DNA of 64,000 nucleotides. It comes from Agrobacterium vitis. Its GTDB lineage: Bacteria > Pseudomonadota > Alphaproteobacteria > Rhizobiales > Rhizobiaceae. Position numbers and translations under genes: made by a program. Below are positions 34,661 to 43,500 of the stretch, in pieces. The DNA lies in NCBI RefSeq assembly GCF_037039395.1, contig NZ_CP146243.1, positions 1 to 64,000 of the forward strand, read 5' to 3'. Below the pieces are notes generated by a model. The model had not been told where the DNA came from and made no database searches. It saw only the letters and a program-made list of their open reading frames with translations. Numbering within the stretch: the first letter of the stretch is position 1; every line of letters starts with the position of its first letter.

Positions 34661-35506
34661 TCAATGATATCGATACCTTGCAAGGCGCCGAGTGATCAGG
34701 CGAATGTGGGCGATCATGATCCATGCCTGTGAGGAGGCGATGGACTTTTCTACGTCTTTTGCCAGTCTTCGGCATCTGCCAAGCCAGGCGAAGGTCCGCT
34801 CGACGACCCAGCGTCGTGGCAGCACGTCAAAGCCTTTCGCTTTGTCCGAGCGCTTGATGATCTCGACCGTCCAGCGCCCGATCTTCTTCAGTCGCCGCTT
34901 CAGCTTGTCGCCTGCATAACCACCATCGGCGAAGACATGCAGCAACCATGGCCACCTGTGGCGAATGGATTTCAGGAGATCGGGAGCACCGTCGCGATCC
35001 TGGATGTCGGCGCTGTGCACCATGAGGCCGACCATCAGGCCGAGCGTATCGACGATGATATGGCGCTTGCGCCCTTTGACCTTCTTGCCCGCATCGTAGC
35101 CTCGTATGCCGCCACTTTCCGTGGTTTTCACGCTCTGGCTATCGATCACGCCAGCCGTCGGGCTTGCCTCTCGGCCCTCCAACTCGCGAGCCTCCATCAC
35201 CAGATGATGGTTGATACGTGTCCAAAGTCCCAGTGCACGCCATTCATAGAAATAACGCTGGACGGTTGAACAGGGCGGAAAGTCCTTTGGCAGCATGCGC
35301 CACTGGCAACCGGTCGTGGCGATGTAAAGCAGAGCGTTGACGACCTCGCGCAAATCAGTGGTGCGGGGACGGCCCAAGCGGCGGGGTATCGGCAGAAAAG
35401 GCTCAACCAAAACCCATTCCCGATCCGTCATGTCACTTGCGTAGCGTGCCGTGCGCCGGGCATAGTGCCGACGGGTGATTTCAGTCCAGGCCATCGTGTA
35501 CTCCAT
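34661..35506 (-). CDS. IS5-family (IS427-like) transposase
   Basis: This encodes 281 residues. The short DDE transposase has the N-terminal domain DREWVLVEPFLP and catalytic residues in GVIDSQSVKTT, FADGGYAG and VVERTFAWLGRCRRL. It is read in one frame and appears intact. Its stop lies three bases from the junction with the host gene. Confidence 0.9.
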   Translation of the reverse strand: MEYTMAWTEITRRHYARRTARYASDMTDREWVLVEPFLPIPRRLGRPRTTDLREVVNALLYIATTGCQWRMLPKDFPPCSTVQRYFYEWRALGLWTRINHHLVMEARELEGREASPTAGVIDSQSVKTTESGGIRGYDAGKKVKGRKRHIIVDTLGLMVGLMVHSADIQDRDGAPDLLKSIRHRWPWLLHVFADGGYAGDKLKRRLKKIGRWTVEIIKRSDKAKGFDVLPRRWVVERTFAWLGRCRRLAKDVEKSIASSQAWIMIAHIRLITRRLARYRYH

Positions 35507-35569
35507 CGAATCTTCGCAAATCCGAAGGAATCATAACCTGTTGAAATCACCCACCTCTTTTTGAGGCAG
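34661..35569 (-). mobile_element. IS5-family insertion sequence 2
   Basis: This element of about 909 bp lies between the two halves of the DGQHR gene. CCT occurs on both sides (34658-34660 and 35570-35572), consistent with a 3-base target duplication. The right end begins TGCCTCAAAAAGAG on the minus strand; the left end shows only a short partial match (GCCTTCAA), so its terminal repeats are imperfect or one end is altered. Confidence 0.75.
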
Positions 35570-35681
35570 CCTCTTAATATCGTCAGCATGCGCCCAACGG
35601 ATGATGTCCTTCGGGTTCGCCACAAAAACCAGAAAGGGGACTTGTCCGCCGGGCTGCTGGTCGACAAAAAATGCTTCATAG

Positions 35682-36581
35682 CTATTCACGAATGAGTACT
35701 CCATCCAGGCTGTGTTCTTCGACGCATCTGACGCAAACGATCTGCGTATTGAGAAAATGATAAGTGTCACGCCTGTTTTTCTTGAGAAGGTACAGTTGTT
35801 CATCCTCCTGCGCATAAAAATGTACTCCGCAGACCGAGCAGGAACCCCTTTGCTTCCATAAAAGAGCGAACTTCATGTCAGAAGATGCAACATCCGCTTT
35901 GACGTTGTGCGGCTTTTCCGATTTTGTTATCGCCTTTTCAATAGGGAAGTCAGCATAACTGATACTGTGCCCCTTGATTTTGTTGCAGGCATTACAGCAC
36001 GCAGCGAGATTATCGGTTCCTCGTCCCCCTCCCTTTGACTGGGGGAAGATGTGATCGACCTCGAAGGCCCGTGTGTCTCGACCGACGCCATTTCCGTTAC
36101 TGTTGTCGACCGTCTCTTCATAGGTCAGTCGCTGACCGCAAATGTAGCATCGATGCCCTTTTCGGCCGGCGAAGGCCTTGATCCGTTGGTTTTGATTTTT
36201 GGTGAGTGACGCGCCGGCATTTGTATCGAGTCGTTCGCAAATCAATCGGACATAGGAAACGACCTGATCCCGGGCTGGCACCGACAGATTGAGCAGATCA
36301 TCGACGACTTCTTCAAGCTTCGACTGAAGAGTATCATCATCCAAGTCCTTATAATTCCGGAAGGTAACAATGCCCTGTACAATTAATCTCGAGAGCAGAT
36401 AATTAGTAAGACGAATATTGATGAATTCAAACTCATCGAGATTTCTTAGGCTTCTCGGAAGATCAATAGTCGCTTCGCGTCTTAAGAGGTTCCAGAGAAT
36501 TTCTCCCCAATGAGCAGTTTTGCTTTCGAGGTCTTCGGACAAGACGTATGATCGGCCTAAAGTAATACCGGTTGGTTCCAT
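35682..36581 (-). CDS. HNH endonuclease-domain protein
   Basis: This encodes 299 residues. The C-terminal half has an HNH fold: CYICG (zinc pair), FEVDHIFPQSKGGG with the catalytic His, and DNLAACCNACNKIKG. A second zinc-like CSVCG and CVRC pair follows near the end. The N-terminal 120 residues are helical and unrecognised. It overlaps the downstream DGQHR gene, so nuclease and DGQHR protein were one transcription unit. Modification-dependent or restriction-type nucleases of this kind are common in defence islands. It is AT-richer than the dpd restriction genes. Confidence 0.82.
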   Translation of the reverse strand: MEPTGITLGRSYVLSEDLESKTAHWGEILWNLLRREATIDLPRSLRNLDEFEFINIRLTNYLLSRLIVQGIVTFRNYKDLDDDTLQSKLEEVVDDLLNLSVPARDQVVSYVRLICERLDTNAGASLTKNQNQRIKAFAGRKGHRCYICGQRLTYEETVDNSNGNGVGRDTRAFEVDHIFPQSKGGGRGTDNLAACCNACNKIKGHSISYADFPIEKAITKSEKPHNVKADVASSDMKFALLWKQRGSCSVCGVHFYAQEDEQLYLLKKNRRDTYHFLNTQIVCVRCVEEHSLDGVLIRE

Positions 36582-36719
36582 TAAAAGATCTCTGCAATTT
36601 TCAAGCGCCTAATGTCCCTACGAACATGTTCTGTTAATTTCGTATCGCCTCGTCAAGATTTTATTCGGGCCTACCGCTATCTGGGGTAGCAGAAAGCATC
36701 AAATTTGGAGAGGAGAAAA
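36582..36719. promoter_or_regulatory. Divergent promoter region between HNH and Mrr-like genes
   Basis: These 138 AT-rich bases lie between two divergent nuclease genes. No clear palindrome or consensus promoter can be fixed. Confidence 0.4.
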
Positions 36720-37643
36720 ATGCGCGGTCCCGAGATTGATAAAGCCGAGCTTATCGAAGGTTTATGGCACGTAGACGGGCAATGCGAAACTGATCTTTAT
36801 TCAGAAGAGATGAAAGAAGAGTTTGAATCAAGAGGGATGGGCTATCCCCTTGATCAATGGATTCAAAACGAGTTCCGGACGCGTTCGTGCTGCCCGCACT
36901 GCTCGACGCCTCTTGCGAAGGTACGACACGAATTGCCAGGGCCGACGTCGGACGATGACGGGCTTTCCGAGCTTTGGCTATGCCCACGCTGCGGTTTTTG
37001 GCAGTGGCACGCTCTGCAGGATCACGGTGACATCTGGTCCGGGGCGGCCACATCCATTACTCGATCATTTGACCCAAAGCTGCCTGCGCCATGTACCTCC
37101 GAACTCGCACAATATCTCATTCGTGATCCAGATCGATGGCACGATCTTCACCCAACATCTTTGGAAAAGCTAGTTGCCGACATTTTCAGGGCGAACTACG
37201 CCCATGCCGACGTGATCCATGTGGGGGGGCCAGGAGATTTGGGGGTCGATGTCGTCTTCATTGAGGCGGCAGGTCGGGAATGGCTTATTCAGGTCAAACG
37301 CAGAAGAAAAGGCGCATCGGAAGGTTTTGAAACATTGCAGAAACTTCTAGGAACTCTTTTACTGAAGGGCGGCCGACATGGGATAATTGCCACAACCGCC
37401 GATCACTTCACCCACGCTGTCCATAAGCAAATAGGCCGTGCCGCAGAGGTGGGCGTCACGATCGATCTCGTCGATAAAGGAAAATTGGCTCGGATGATCG
37501 ATCCGCTTGTCGAAGAGAACCCGTGGCGGAAACAGTTCACGCGACTGTTCCCAATTTCGAGGCTCAAACCGGACCAGCAGCGAGATCTTGAGAGAGTCTT
37601 GATCGAGAAATTGCCACCACCTCAGCAACTCAGGTTGTTCTAG
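36720..37643 (+). CDS. Mrr-like restriction endonuclease with zinc-ribbon
   Basis: This encodes 307 residues. The ATG at 36720 follows GGAGAGGAG; a TTG at 36705 is in frame but unnecessary. A zinc ribbon (CCPHC near 59-63 and LCPRC near 86-90) precedes the Mrr-type catalytic domain: LEKLVADIFRANY, GDLGVDVVF with the metal-binding Asp, IQVKRRRKG with the QxK, and the YG-like GRHGIIATTADHF. Mrr nucleases cut modified DNA or foreign DNA. It converges on dpdD and diverges from the HNH gene. Confidence 0.85.
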   Translation: MRGPEIDKAELIEGLWHVDGQCETDLYSEEMKEEFESRGMGYPLDQWIQNEFRTRSCCPHCSTPLAKVRHELPGPTSDDDGLSELWLCPRCGFWQWHALQDHGDIWSGAATSITRSFDPKLPAPCTSELAQYLIRDPDRWHDLHPTSLEKLVADIFRANYAHADVIHVGGPGDLGVDVVFIEAAGREWLIQVKRRRKGASEGFETLQKLLGTLLLKGGRHGIIATTADHFTHAVHKQIGRAAEVGVTIDLVDKGKLARMIDPLVEENPWRKQFTRLFPISRLKPDQQRDLERVLIEKLPPPQQLRLF

Positions 37644-37738
37644 CGACTATTCTGCCGATTGCCCCAACATATAAGCAGTCTGTCACTCGTCCGATCACGA
37701 GGTTCGGTGTGAAAACCTTCGAGGAAGCAACACTATTT

Positions 37739-40018
37739 TCAGCTCCAGTTGAGCCGATCGAGGACTGCCCGTAGTATGCTAGCCGTTCCTTTACCCGGCG
37801 CCCAGATCGGCTCTTTACCGACCAACGCATCCTTCACGCAGTAGAAGGCTTGATGGCTACTGCTCTTCCAGGCGAAGACGAACAGGTCTGCAGTCTTGGC
37901 GAGATTCGTCAGTTGAGTCGTCGCGACCAGGTCCGAATTCACGACCACTTTGCAGCCGGGAAACAGCTTTTCAAGCGCGGTTTTCGCCCGACTGCCCGCC
38001 GCTTCGGCCAGCGTGTAGATGCCGATTGTCTTGCCCTCAAGGTTGGGCAGAGCAGCGACGGCAACGTCGTCTACGTCCTGCTCGCGCTTGAGGGCGTTGA
38101 CAGCCTCGGGCCCGACGCCATAGTCTTTCGCCAGCGTGTCGACCGAAACTAGATCTGCCGGCGCCAGTCGATGGGCAAAACCGGCGGCTTGGCCAAGCAC
38201 GTGCAGAAAAAGCCTCAGCCGGGCGTCGCGGGCCTGATCCGACGGGCTGGGAAGGATCGCGAGCGACTCAGCGACGTCGAGGCTCCACGGCAGATATGCG
38301 TAGGAGCCAATCCTCTTCTGCACATCTTCGAGATCATCCATCAGCGACACGTACTCGGATGACGACAATCCCTGCTCGATTAGCAGTGTCGTCAACTGTG
38401 CGAGTAGGTCGAGGTCCGATCGTGATAGCGTATCGCTCACCGCGATCAGCAGGAACAGCAACGACGCGATCGGCTTTGCTGCCGGAGACGCCTTCACGTC
38501 GTCGGGGAAGAAACTTGCGAAGATCTGGGGAACGGCAGCGCGAGCGACCGCGCTGGCCTCGCCGTCGAGGCCGCCGATGATATCGGCGAACTGCTGGGCG
38601 AGTGGACTGCTTTCTCTTATCTCTGACGCATTCCAGTTGGTCGGAGCGGATTGCACGTCGCGTTCGGCGACGACGAGATTTCGCCCCGCCTGCAACTGCT
38701 CCGCCCACCGCAACCAGGGGCTGATCGCGACTGCGGGCGTCAGGTCGGCTCCCGCGGCCGCTGCATCGTCAATCTGCGACTGCCTCAGGCTCTCGATTTT
38801 CGCGGCGATGGCGGGCGCCAAAGAATCGAGGAGCGCCGGATCGTAGCCTTCAAGTAGCGCAAGGAGACGATCCTGAGCCTCGCCGGTCCCAATCGTTCCC
38901 ACGCAGGACACCAACCTGCTGATGGTCTTCCTGCTCGGCGGCAGCCGCAGGTAAAATTCGAAAGCGCGATCGACCTGCCCGTCGTCAAAAGCTTCGTCCG
39001 CCTCGTCCAACGTCGTGGCAGATGGGGACTTGGGCTCTGCTACAGGAGACGGTTCGAACACAGCGGTGTCCGTTCGTGCAGGCAACAGCGCGAGGAGCGA
39101 AGCGACGATCGCCGGGTCCGGGGTCGGTTGCATCTGCTCGAACAGCGCGAACGCCTTGACCACGCGTGGTGCACGAATGCCCCGACGCGACGCAAACAGT
39201 TTGGGATACGGTGTTGCGACGTGAACGGTGAAGGCTTCGCGCAGCGCGGCCGGATCGCCTCTCGCCTCCGCCTCGTCGACATAGGTGCGGTAGAGCGCCT
39301 CAATCAGGTCTGCGAGAATCTGCGGCGGAAGGGCAAGATCCGCGAGCGTCTTGATGAGCCAGTGATCGCGCGCGATCTGCGGCCAGAGCCCGAGGCCAGC
39401 GCTCAGCCGCACGTCGAGATATTTGAGGTTCTCCTCGCTGAGACGTCCGGTCTGCTTTAACTCGGCGATCATTGCCTCAGCCTGCGTCTCGTCGCCGGCC
39501 AGAAGCGCGCGCTCGAAGTCGCCACGGATCGCTCCGACCGGGCGGATCTGCGCGCGCGTCACTCGCGGCTTTCGCCCGAGTAGCGCGGCAAAATCACCTA
39601 ACCGACCGGCGATCGTCCGCATTGCTGCGGCATCGGGTCCGGTGAGGCGATACACAGTCCCACCAAAGCGGCTGCGAAGCGCGGCCGCCATCGGATCGGG
39701 GGCATCGCTTGGCACTCGGTCGAGGCGGCTCAGCCATGTCGGCCCAAGCCACGCTTTGAGCTCGTCCCCGAGCTCAAATCCGCCGGCGGCTCCTTGCGTA
39801 GTGGCATACCAGCCCGTCACCTCTCCACCGCGCACGAACGGAAGAACCAGCGGCGCGTTGGCCCTCTCGGCGCCGAGAAGGGCGAGCCATCGCCGAACTT
39901 GATCCGCTTGTTCCGCAGGCGCGGCGCCGCTGAGAAGCGATCTCCAACTCAACTCGTTCGGAGATACGAAGAAACCCTCCAGCCATTCATGCTCACTCGC
40001 GGGCAGATGTTCGATCAT
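37739..40018 (-). CDS. dpdD: DpdD-like protein of the Dpd restriction operon
   Basis: This encodes 759 residues, the last gene of the minus-strand operon, overlapping dpdK by four bases. It is an alpha-rich, acidic protein with no membrane helix. The C-terminal part (KTIGIYTLAEAAGSRAKTALEKLFPG, VVVNSDLVATTQLTNLAKTADLFVFAWKSSSHQAFY) looks like a small Rossmann-like domain. I assign DpdD by operon position and size; no motif is diagnostic. Its role in restriction of unmodified DNA is not known. Confidence 0.75.
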   Translation of the reverse strand: MIEHLPASEHEWLEGFFVSPNELSWRSLLSGAAPAEQADQVRRWLALLGAERANAPLVLPFVRGGEVTGWYATTQGAAGGFELGDELKAWLGPTWLSRLDRVPSDAPDPMAAALRSRFGGTVYRLTGPDAAAMRTIAGRLGDFAALLGRKPRVTRAQIRPVGAIRGDFERALLAGDETQAEAMIAELKQTGRLSEENLKYLDVRLSAGLGLWPQIARDHWLIKTLADLALPPQILADLIEALYRTYVDEAEARGDPAALREAFTVHVATPYPKLFASRRGIRAPRVVKAFALFEQMQPTPDPAIVASLLALLPARTDTAVFEPSPVAEPKSPSATTLDEADEAFDDGQVDRAFEFYLRLPPSRKTISRLVSCVGTIGTGEAQDRLLALLEGYDPALLDSLAPAIAAKIESLRQSQIDDAAAAGADLTPAVAISPWLRWAEQLQAGRNLVVAERDVQSAPTNWNASEIRESSPLAQQFADIIGGLDGEASAVARAAVPQIFASFFPDDVKASPAAKPIASLLFLLIAVSDTLSRSDLDLLAQLTTLLIEQGLSSSEYVSLMDDLEDVQKRIGSYAYLPWSLDVAESLAILPSPSDQARDARLRLFLHVLGQAAGFAHRLAPADLVSVDTLAKDYGVGPEAVNALKREQDVDDVAVAALPNLEGKTIGIYTLAEAAGSRAKTALEKLFPGCKVVVNSDLVATTQLTNLAKTADLFVFAWKSSSHQAFYCVKDALVGKEPIWAPGKGTASILRAVLDRLNWS

Positions 40019-40554
40019 GCGGCCTTGCCCACGTATGATTCAAAATTGATCCGTGCTTCGGCGAGCGTCTTCGGCATGGTGTCGTAGACAACCATCTCGT
40101 CGTTCAATTCGAGGCCGTTGTAGGTGAGGTTCATCGACCCGGTGAGCAGGCCTCGTTTGAGCAGCACGCCCTTAATGTGAAGATGCTGTCGCCGGACGAC
40201 GCACAACTTTTCGGTGAGGCCGGCCTCGTCGGCTGCGGTCGCGAGCGCATCGATGAGCGGATCGTTGTGATCGTCTAAGCTCGTTGCAATGCCGAGCGCC
40301 GTGCCGCGCGCCATGACGTCGGTCAGAACCTCGACCAATCTGATCTCGCGGCTACCCCACTCTGGATTTATCGAGCCGAAACCGCCTGCGCGGTTGTCGA
40401 ATAACACCACGTTGCTGATCCAGGGGCTGACCAGCCATGCGCGCTCTCCGCCCGGCGCAAGGAGCTCGCCGAGGAACATCATTTGCAGGAGTTCACGAAT
40501 GAGATTCTGGCTGGTCACCGCGCTCTTGAAGATCCGTCGTGTCTGAAAACTCAT
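40015..40554 (-). CDS. dpdK: DpdK, phospholipase D-like nuclease
   Basis: This encodes 179 residues. A single HKD motif is present: H126-x-K128 followed by GS-x-N (139-142, in LLTGSMNLT). Enzymes with one HKD copy act as dimers, as in the BfiI/Nuc nucleases. It is the only obvious nuclease in this operon, so it is a good candidate for the DNA-cleaving subunit. It overlaps dpdJ and dpdD by four bases on each side. Confidence 0.85.
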   Translation of the reverse strand: MSFQTRRIFKSAVTSQNLIRELLQMMFLGELLAPGGERAWLVSPWISNVVLFDNRAGGFGSINPEWGSREIRLVEVLTDVMARGTALGIATSLDDHNDPLIDALATAADEAGLTEKLCVVRRQHLHIKGVLLKRGLLTGSMNLTYNGLELNDEMVVYDTMPKTLAEARINFESYVGKAA

Positions 40555-43500
40555 TGCAGCGCCTCCGCGACATCGAGATCGACATGGAAGTCACCCTCCA
40601 TCCGCCGCACCGCCTGGACGCGGGCAAAGACCGACAGATAGGCGGACTGCACCGGATTGGTCGCCAGAAAGCTCAGAGCGTCCGCCAGCAGCCGTGAAGC
40701 CGTCATTGGGCAGACCAACGTCGCGGCGCCGACATCGGCGAGACGATCAAGGCAAAGATCCTGCCAGCCGTCAGCCTCGAGATTGATGAGCGCAGCATCC
40801 TCTGCCAGATAGGTCCGCAACAGCAGCGGATCAGGCAGCGGCAGATCGGCAAATGGCGAATAGGGCCGGAGGCCCGATTGCCGAATTTGCACGCCGCGCG
40901 GCCAGAGCAATCCGTAGATCACGCCGAATCGCCACTGATCCGGGTTGACCGTCGGCGGATCGATGCCGGCCAGGGCAAGTGCCGCATCAATGTCGTCGGA
41001 GCGCGCTAGCCGGTAGGCGAGCACGCGGGCATCCAGTTCGATGCCGAGCCGCGCCTCCTCGGCGTCCCACAACCGTACTGCGTCGAGGAAGAAGGCATCG
41101 CTGTCGCCACTGGAGCCGGGCCGGAGGATGCGGTTGGCGAGCGCGACAACGAACGCGTGAAAGGTGACGAATCCTTCCTCCGCGAGCGCGTGACGCAATG
41201 CGGTGAAACTCGCATGGCTTTCCTCCGCGCCCGAGGCATGCCGGAACGCACGCGTCGCGGTCAGCAACGGATCGTCGCTGTCGCCCTCCACAACCGATGC
41301 GAGGAAGCGAACGAGTTGATAATCGCTGAGGGAGAAGTCATTGTCGCGTAGCGCCGCCGTCATCAGGCTGAAAAACCGCCGCGGGTCCTCGACGTATTGA
41401 CGCTGCGCCTCTTCGATCTGCCCATTACCGCCCGGCGTCATCTCGCTAATCCAGATCTCGCCATGGGGCGTGCCGGCGAGCACGTCATCCTCTTCCCGAA
41501 CCCCGGCCGTCACATCGAGGACCAGACTGTCGCCGTCGATTTGCGGACCTAGGCTGGTAATGGCGCTGAGCGCAGCCGCCCCAACGGTCGAAGCGTATCG
41601 CTCGCGCAGCCATGGCTCCCAGCCCGCGTTGATCGGCGTCCATAGGATCTCAGCCAATTCAAACAGGCTGGCCACCACTTGCCGGTCGGCGAGGTAGCCG
41701 GCCAGATCCTGGCGCAGCTTGTCCTGCTGGTTATCTTGCGCATTGGCATCATCAACGATCGCAGACTGAAACAGGAGTTTGAGCGTCTGGTCGAGGCCGA
41801 GTTCGGCGTTCCCGACCGCCAACCGTGCAGCCGCTTCCCTCAACGAGATCCCACGCGCAATCGCTTCATTGCTGAGGGCTGCGAGCATAAGATGCGCCAA
41901 CCACTCACGCGCGAACGGGTTTTCTACCCGCTCGCCAAGCGGCCCGTGCAATGCCTGATGGTGGAAGCGCGCCGTGCGCATCGCCCGATATCGCGGGTCC
42001 GACTCCGTTCCGAGGTTCAGCCACAAGGCCTCGGGGAACCGCAGGCGCATGCACATGGCATCGACAGCAAGACTGAACCCTAGGGCGACCGCCTCACCAT
42101 CAAATTCGAAGTGGAAGTCCTTGGGGAGTGATACGCCGTCGCGAAAGCGAATGCCCGCGTGGCTTCCAAGTGCCATCCGGCGGACCTCGATCGGGCTCAG
42201 TCCTTCGTGTGAGTAGAACCGCACGTCTTCGATCAGCGGTGTCCAGGGACTACCGCGCGGCGGATCGAGCACTAAACCCTGATCACGCGCGACAAGCTGA
42301 CTGCGCCAGCGAAGTCGGGCGTTGGACGTATCGACGACATTACCGGGCGGTGGCTGGACTTCGAGAACGCGCGGCCGATAGACGGGGACCAGCCGAACCG
42401 AACCGGCGACATTGATGCGCCAATCGCCGAGGCGGTCGAGACGGGCGAGCGGCTCGAGCGGCACGGCCTGCTCGCGGTTCTGGTCGAGGGCCGGGCATAA
42501 CCAATGACGCTCGAATGCATGGCTGATGCCGTATCGCCTCGACACGCGGCCGGGGGCGAACTCGCGCAGGGCCTGCGTGATCGGCATCGCAACCCGCTCG
42601 GGCGTTGCGCTGCCGGGTTGCGGCAGGACGATATCGACTTCGGGAAGGTTGAGGTCGCTGAACAGGTTGGCCGGCGCGAATTCGGGTAGAGGCGAGTTGA
42701 AGACCTGATGATCCTCGCCCGCCTGGCCCCAGGCGCGCCAGTTGCTTTCGAGCCTGCGAAGGGCTGTCGGCAGGACCTGCGTCATCAGCGGCCGGGGGTG
42801 ATCCCAGAGCAATGGCGTGACCGCGCTTTCATCGACCTTCAGCGCCGAGGCGAGATAGGACGCATAGCGGTCGAGTTCGGCGGGAACGGTGAGGATGCGG
42901 CGAATCAGGCCGGCGAGCGCTGTCTGTCGAGCCCGCTGGTAATTGTTGTGGGAACTGCTCGACAGGTCCAGCCACACGCTTCCCTGCCGGGAGGAACCCA
43001 CTATCTGGCTTAAATAGTCGAGCGTCGCATAGACCGCCTGAATACGCATCACATAGCGATTAGCGATCGGCAGCGTGCGCAGCCGCAACTCGGGATCGAA
43101 CAGGAGGTCATAGCCTTGGTAGGCTAGACGGTCCCGGCCATAGTCGGACAGCACCGCGACGGTCCAAGGGCGCATTTGGCGCGATCGGCCAGCGCGCCCT
43201 TTGCGCTGGAGAAATTGCGCAACGTCGCGCGGTGCCTTGTGCTGGATGACCGCACCGACGCGCGGATCGTTGAATCCAACTTCGAGCGAAGCGGTCGCGA
43301 CAATGATGTCGAGATTGTTACCGACGCCCGGATCCATCGACATCACGCGCCCGATCGCCTTGCGATCCTGCGGTTGGAGAGTGTGGCCGATCTCAACGAC
43401 CGCCTCCCAATCCTGCCCATGCAGCTTGCGGTGCTGGGCCGGCAACGGACGGCGCAACGAAGCCAGGCCGCCGTCCGGCTTGTTCACCAGGTCGGGTGTG

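Larger units (their letters stand above)
33569..35704 (-). pseudogene. Third DGQHR-domain gene, split by an IS element
   Basis: The 5' part (35704 to 35570) reads MEYSFVNSYEAFFVDQQPGG and ends at ADDIKR. The 3' part resumes at 34660 with RLFESDSKIDSGNVQRALVD and runs to 33569, giving a clean rejoin ADDIKRLFESDSK once the element is removed. It includes IIDGQHRL, a full DGQHR signature. Intact it would have encoded about 400 residues. It follows the HNH nuclease gene with a 23-base overlap. The insertion should abolish it. A restart at TTG 34607-34609 could make a truncated 346-residue protein. Confidence 0.82.
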
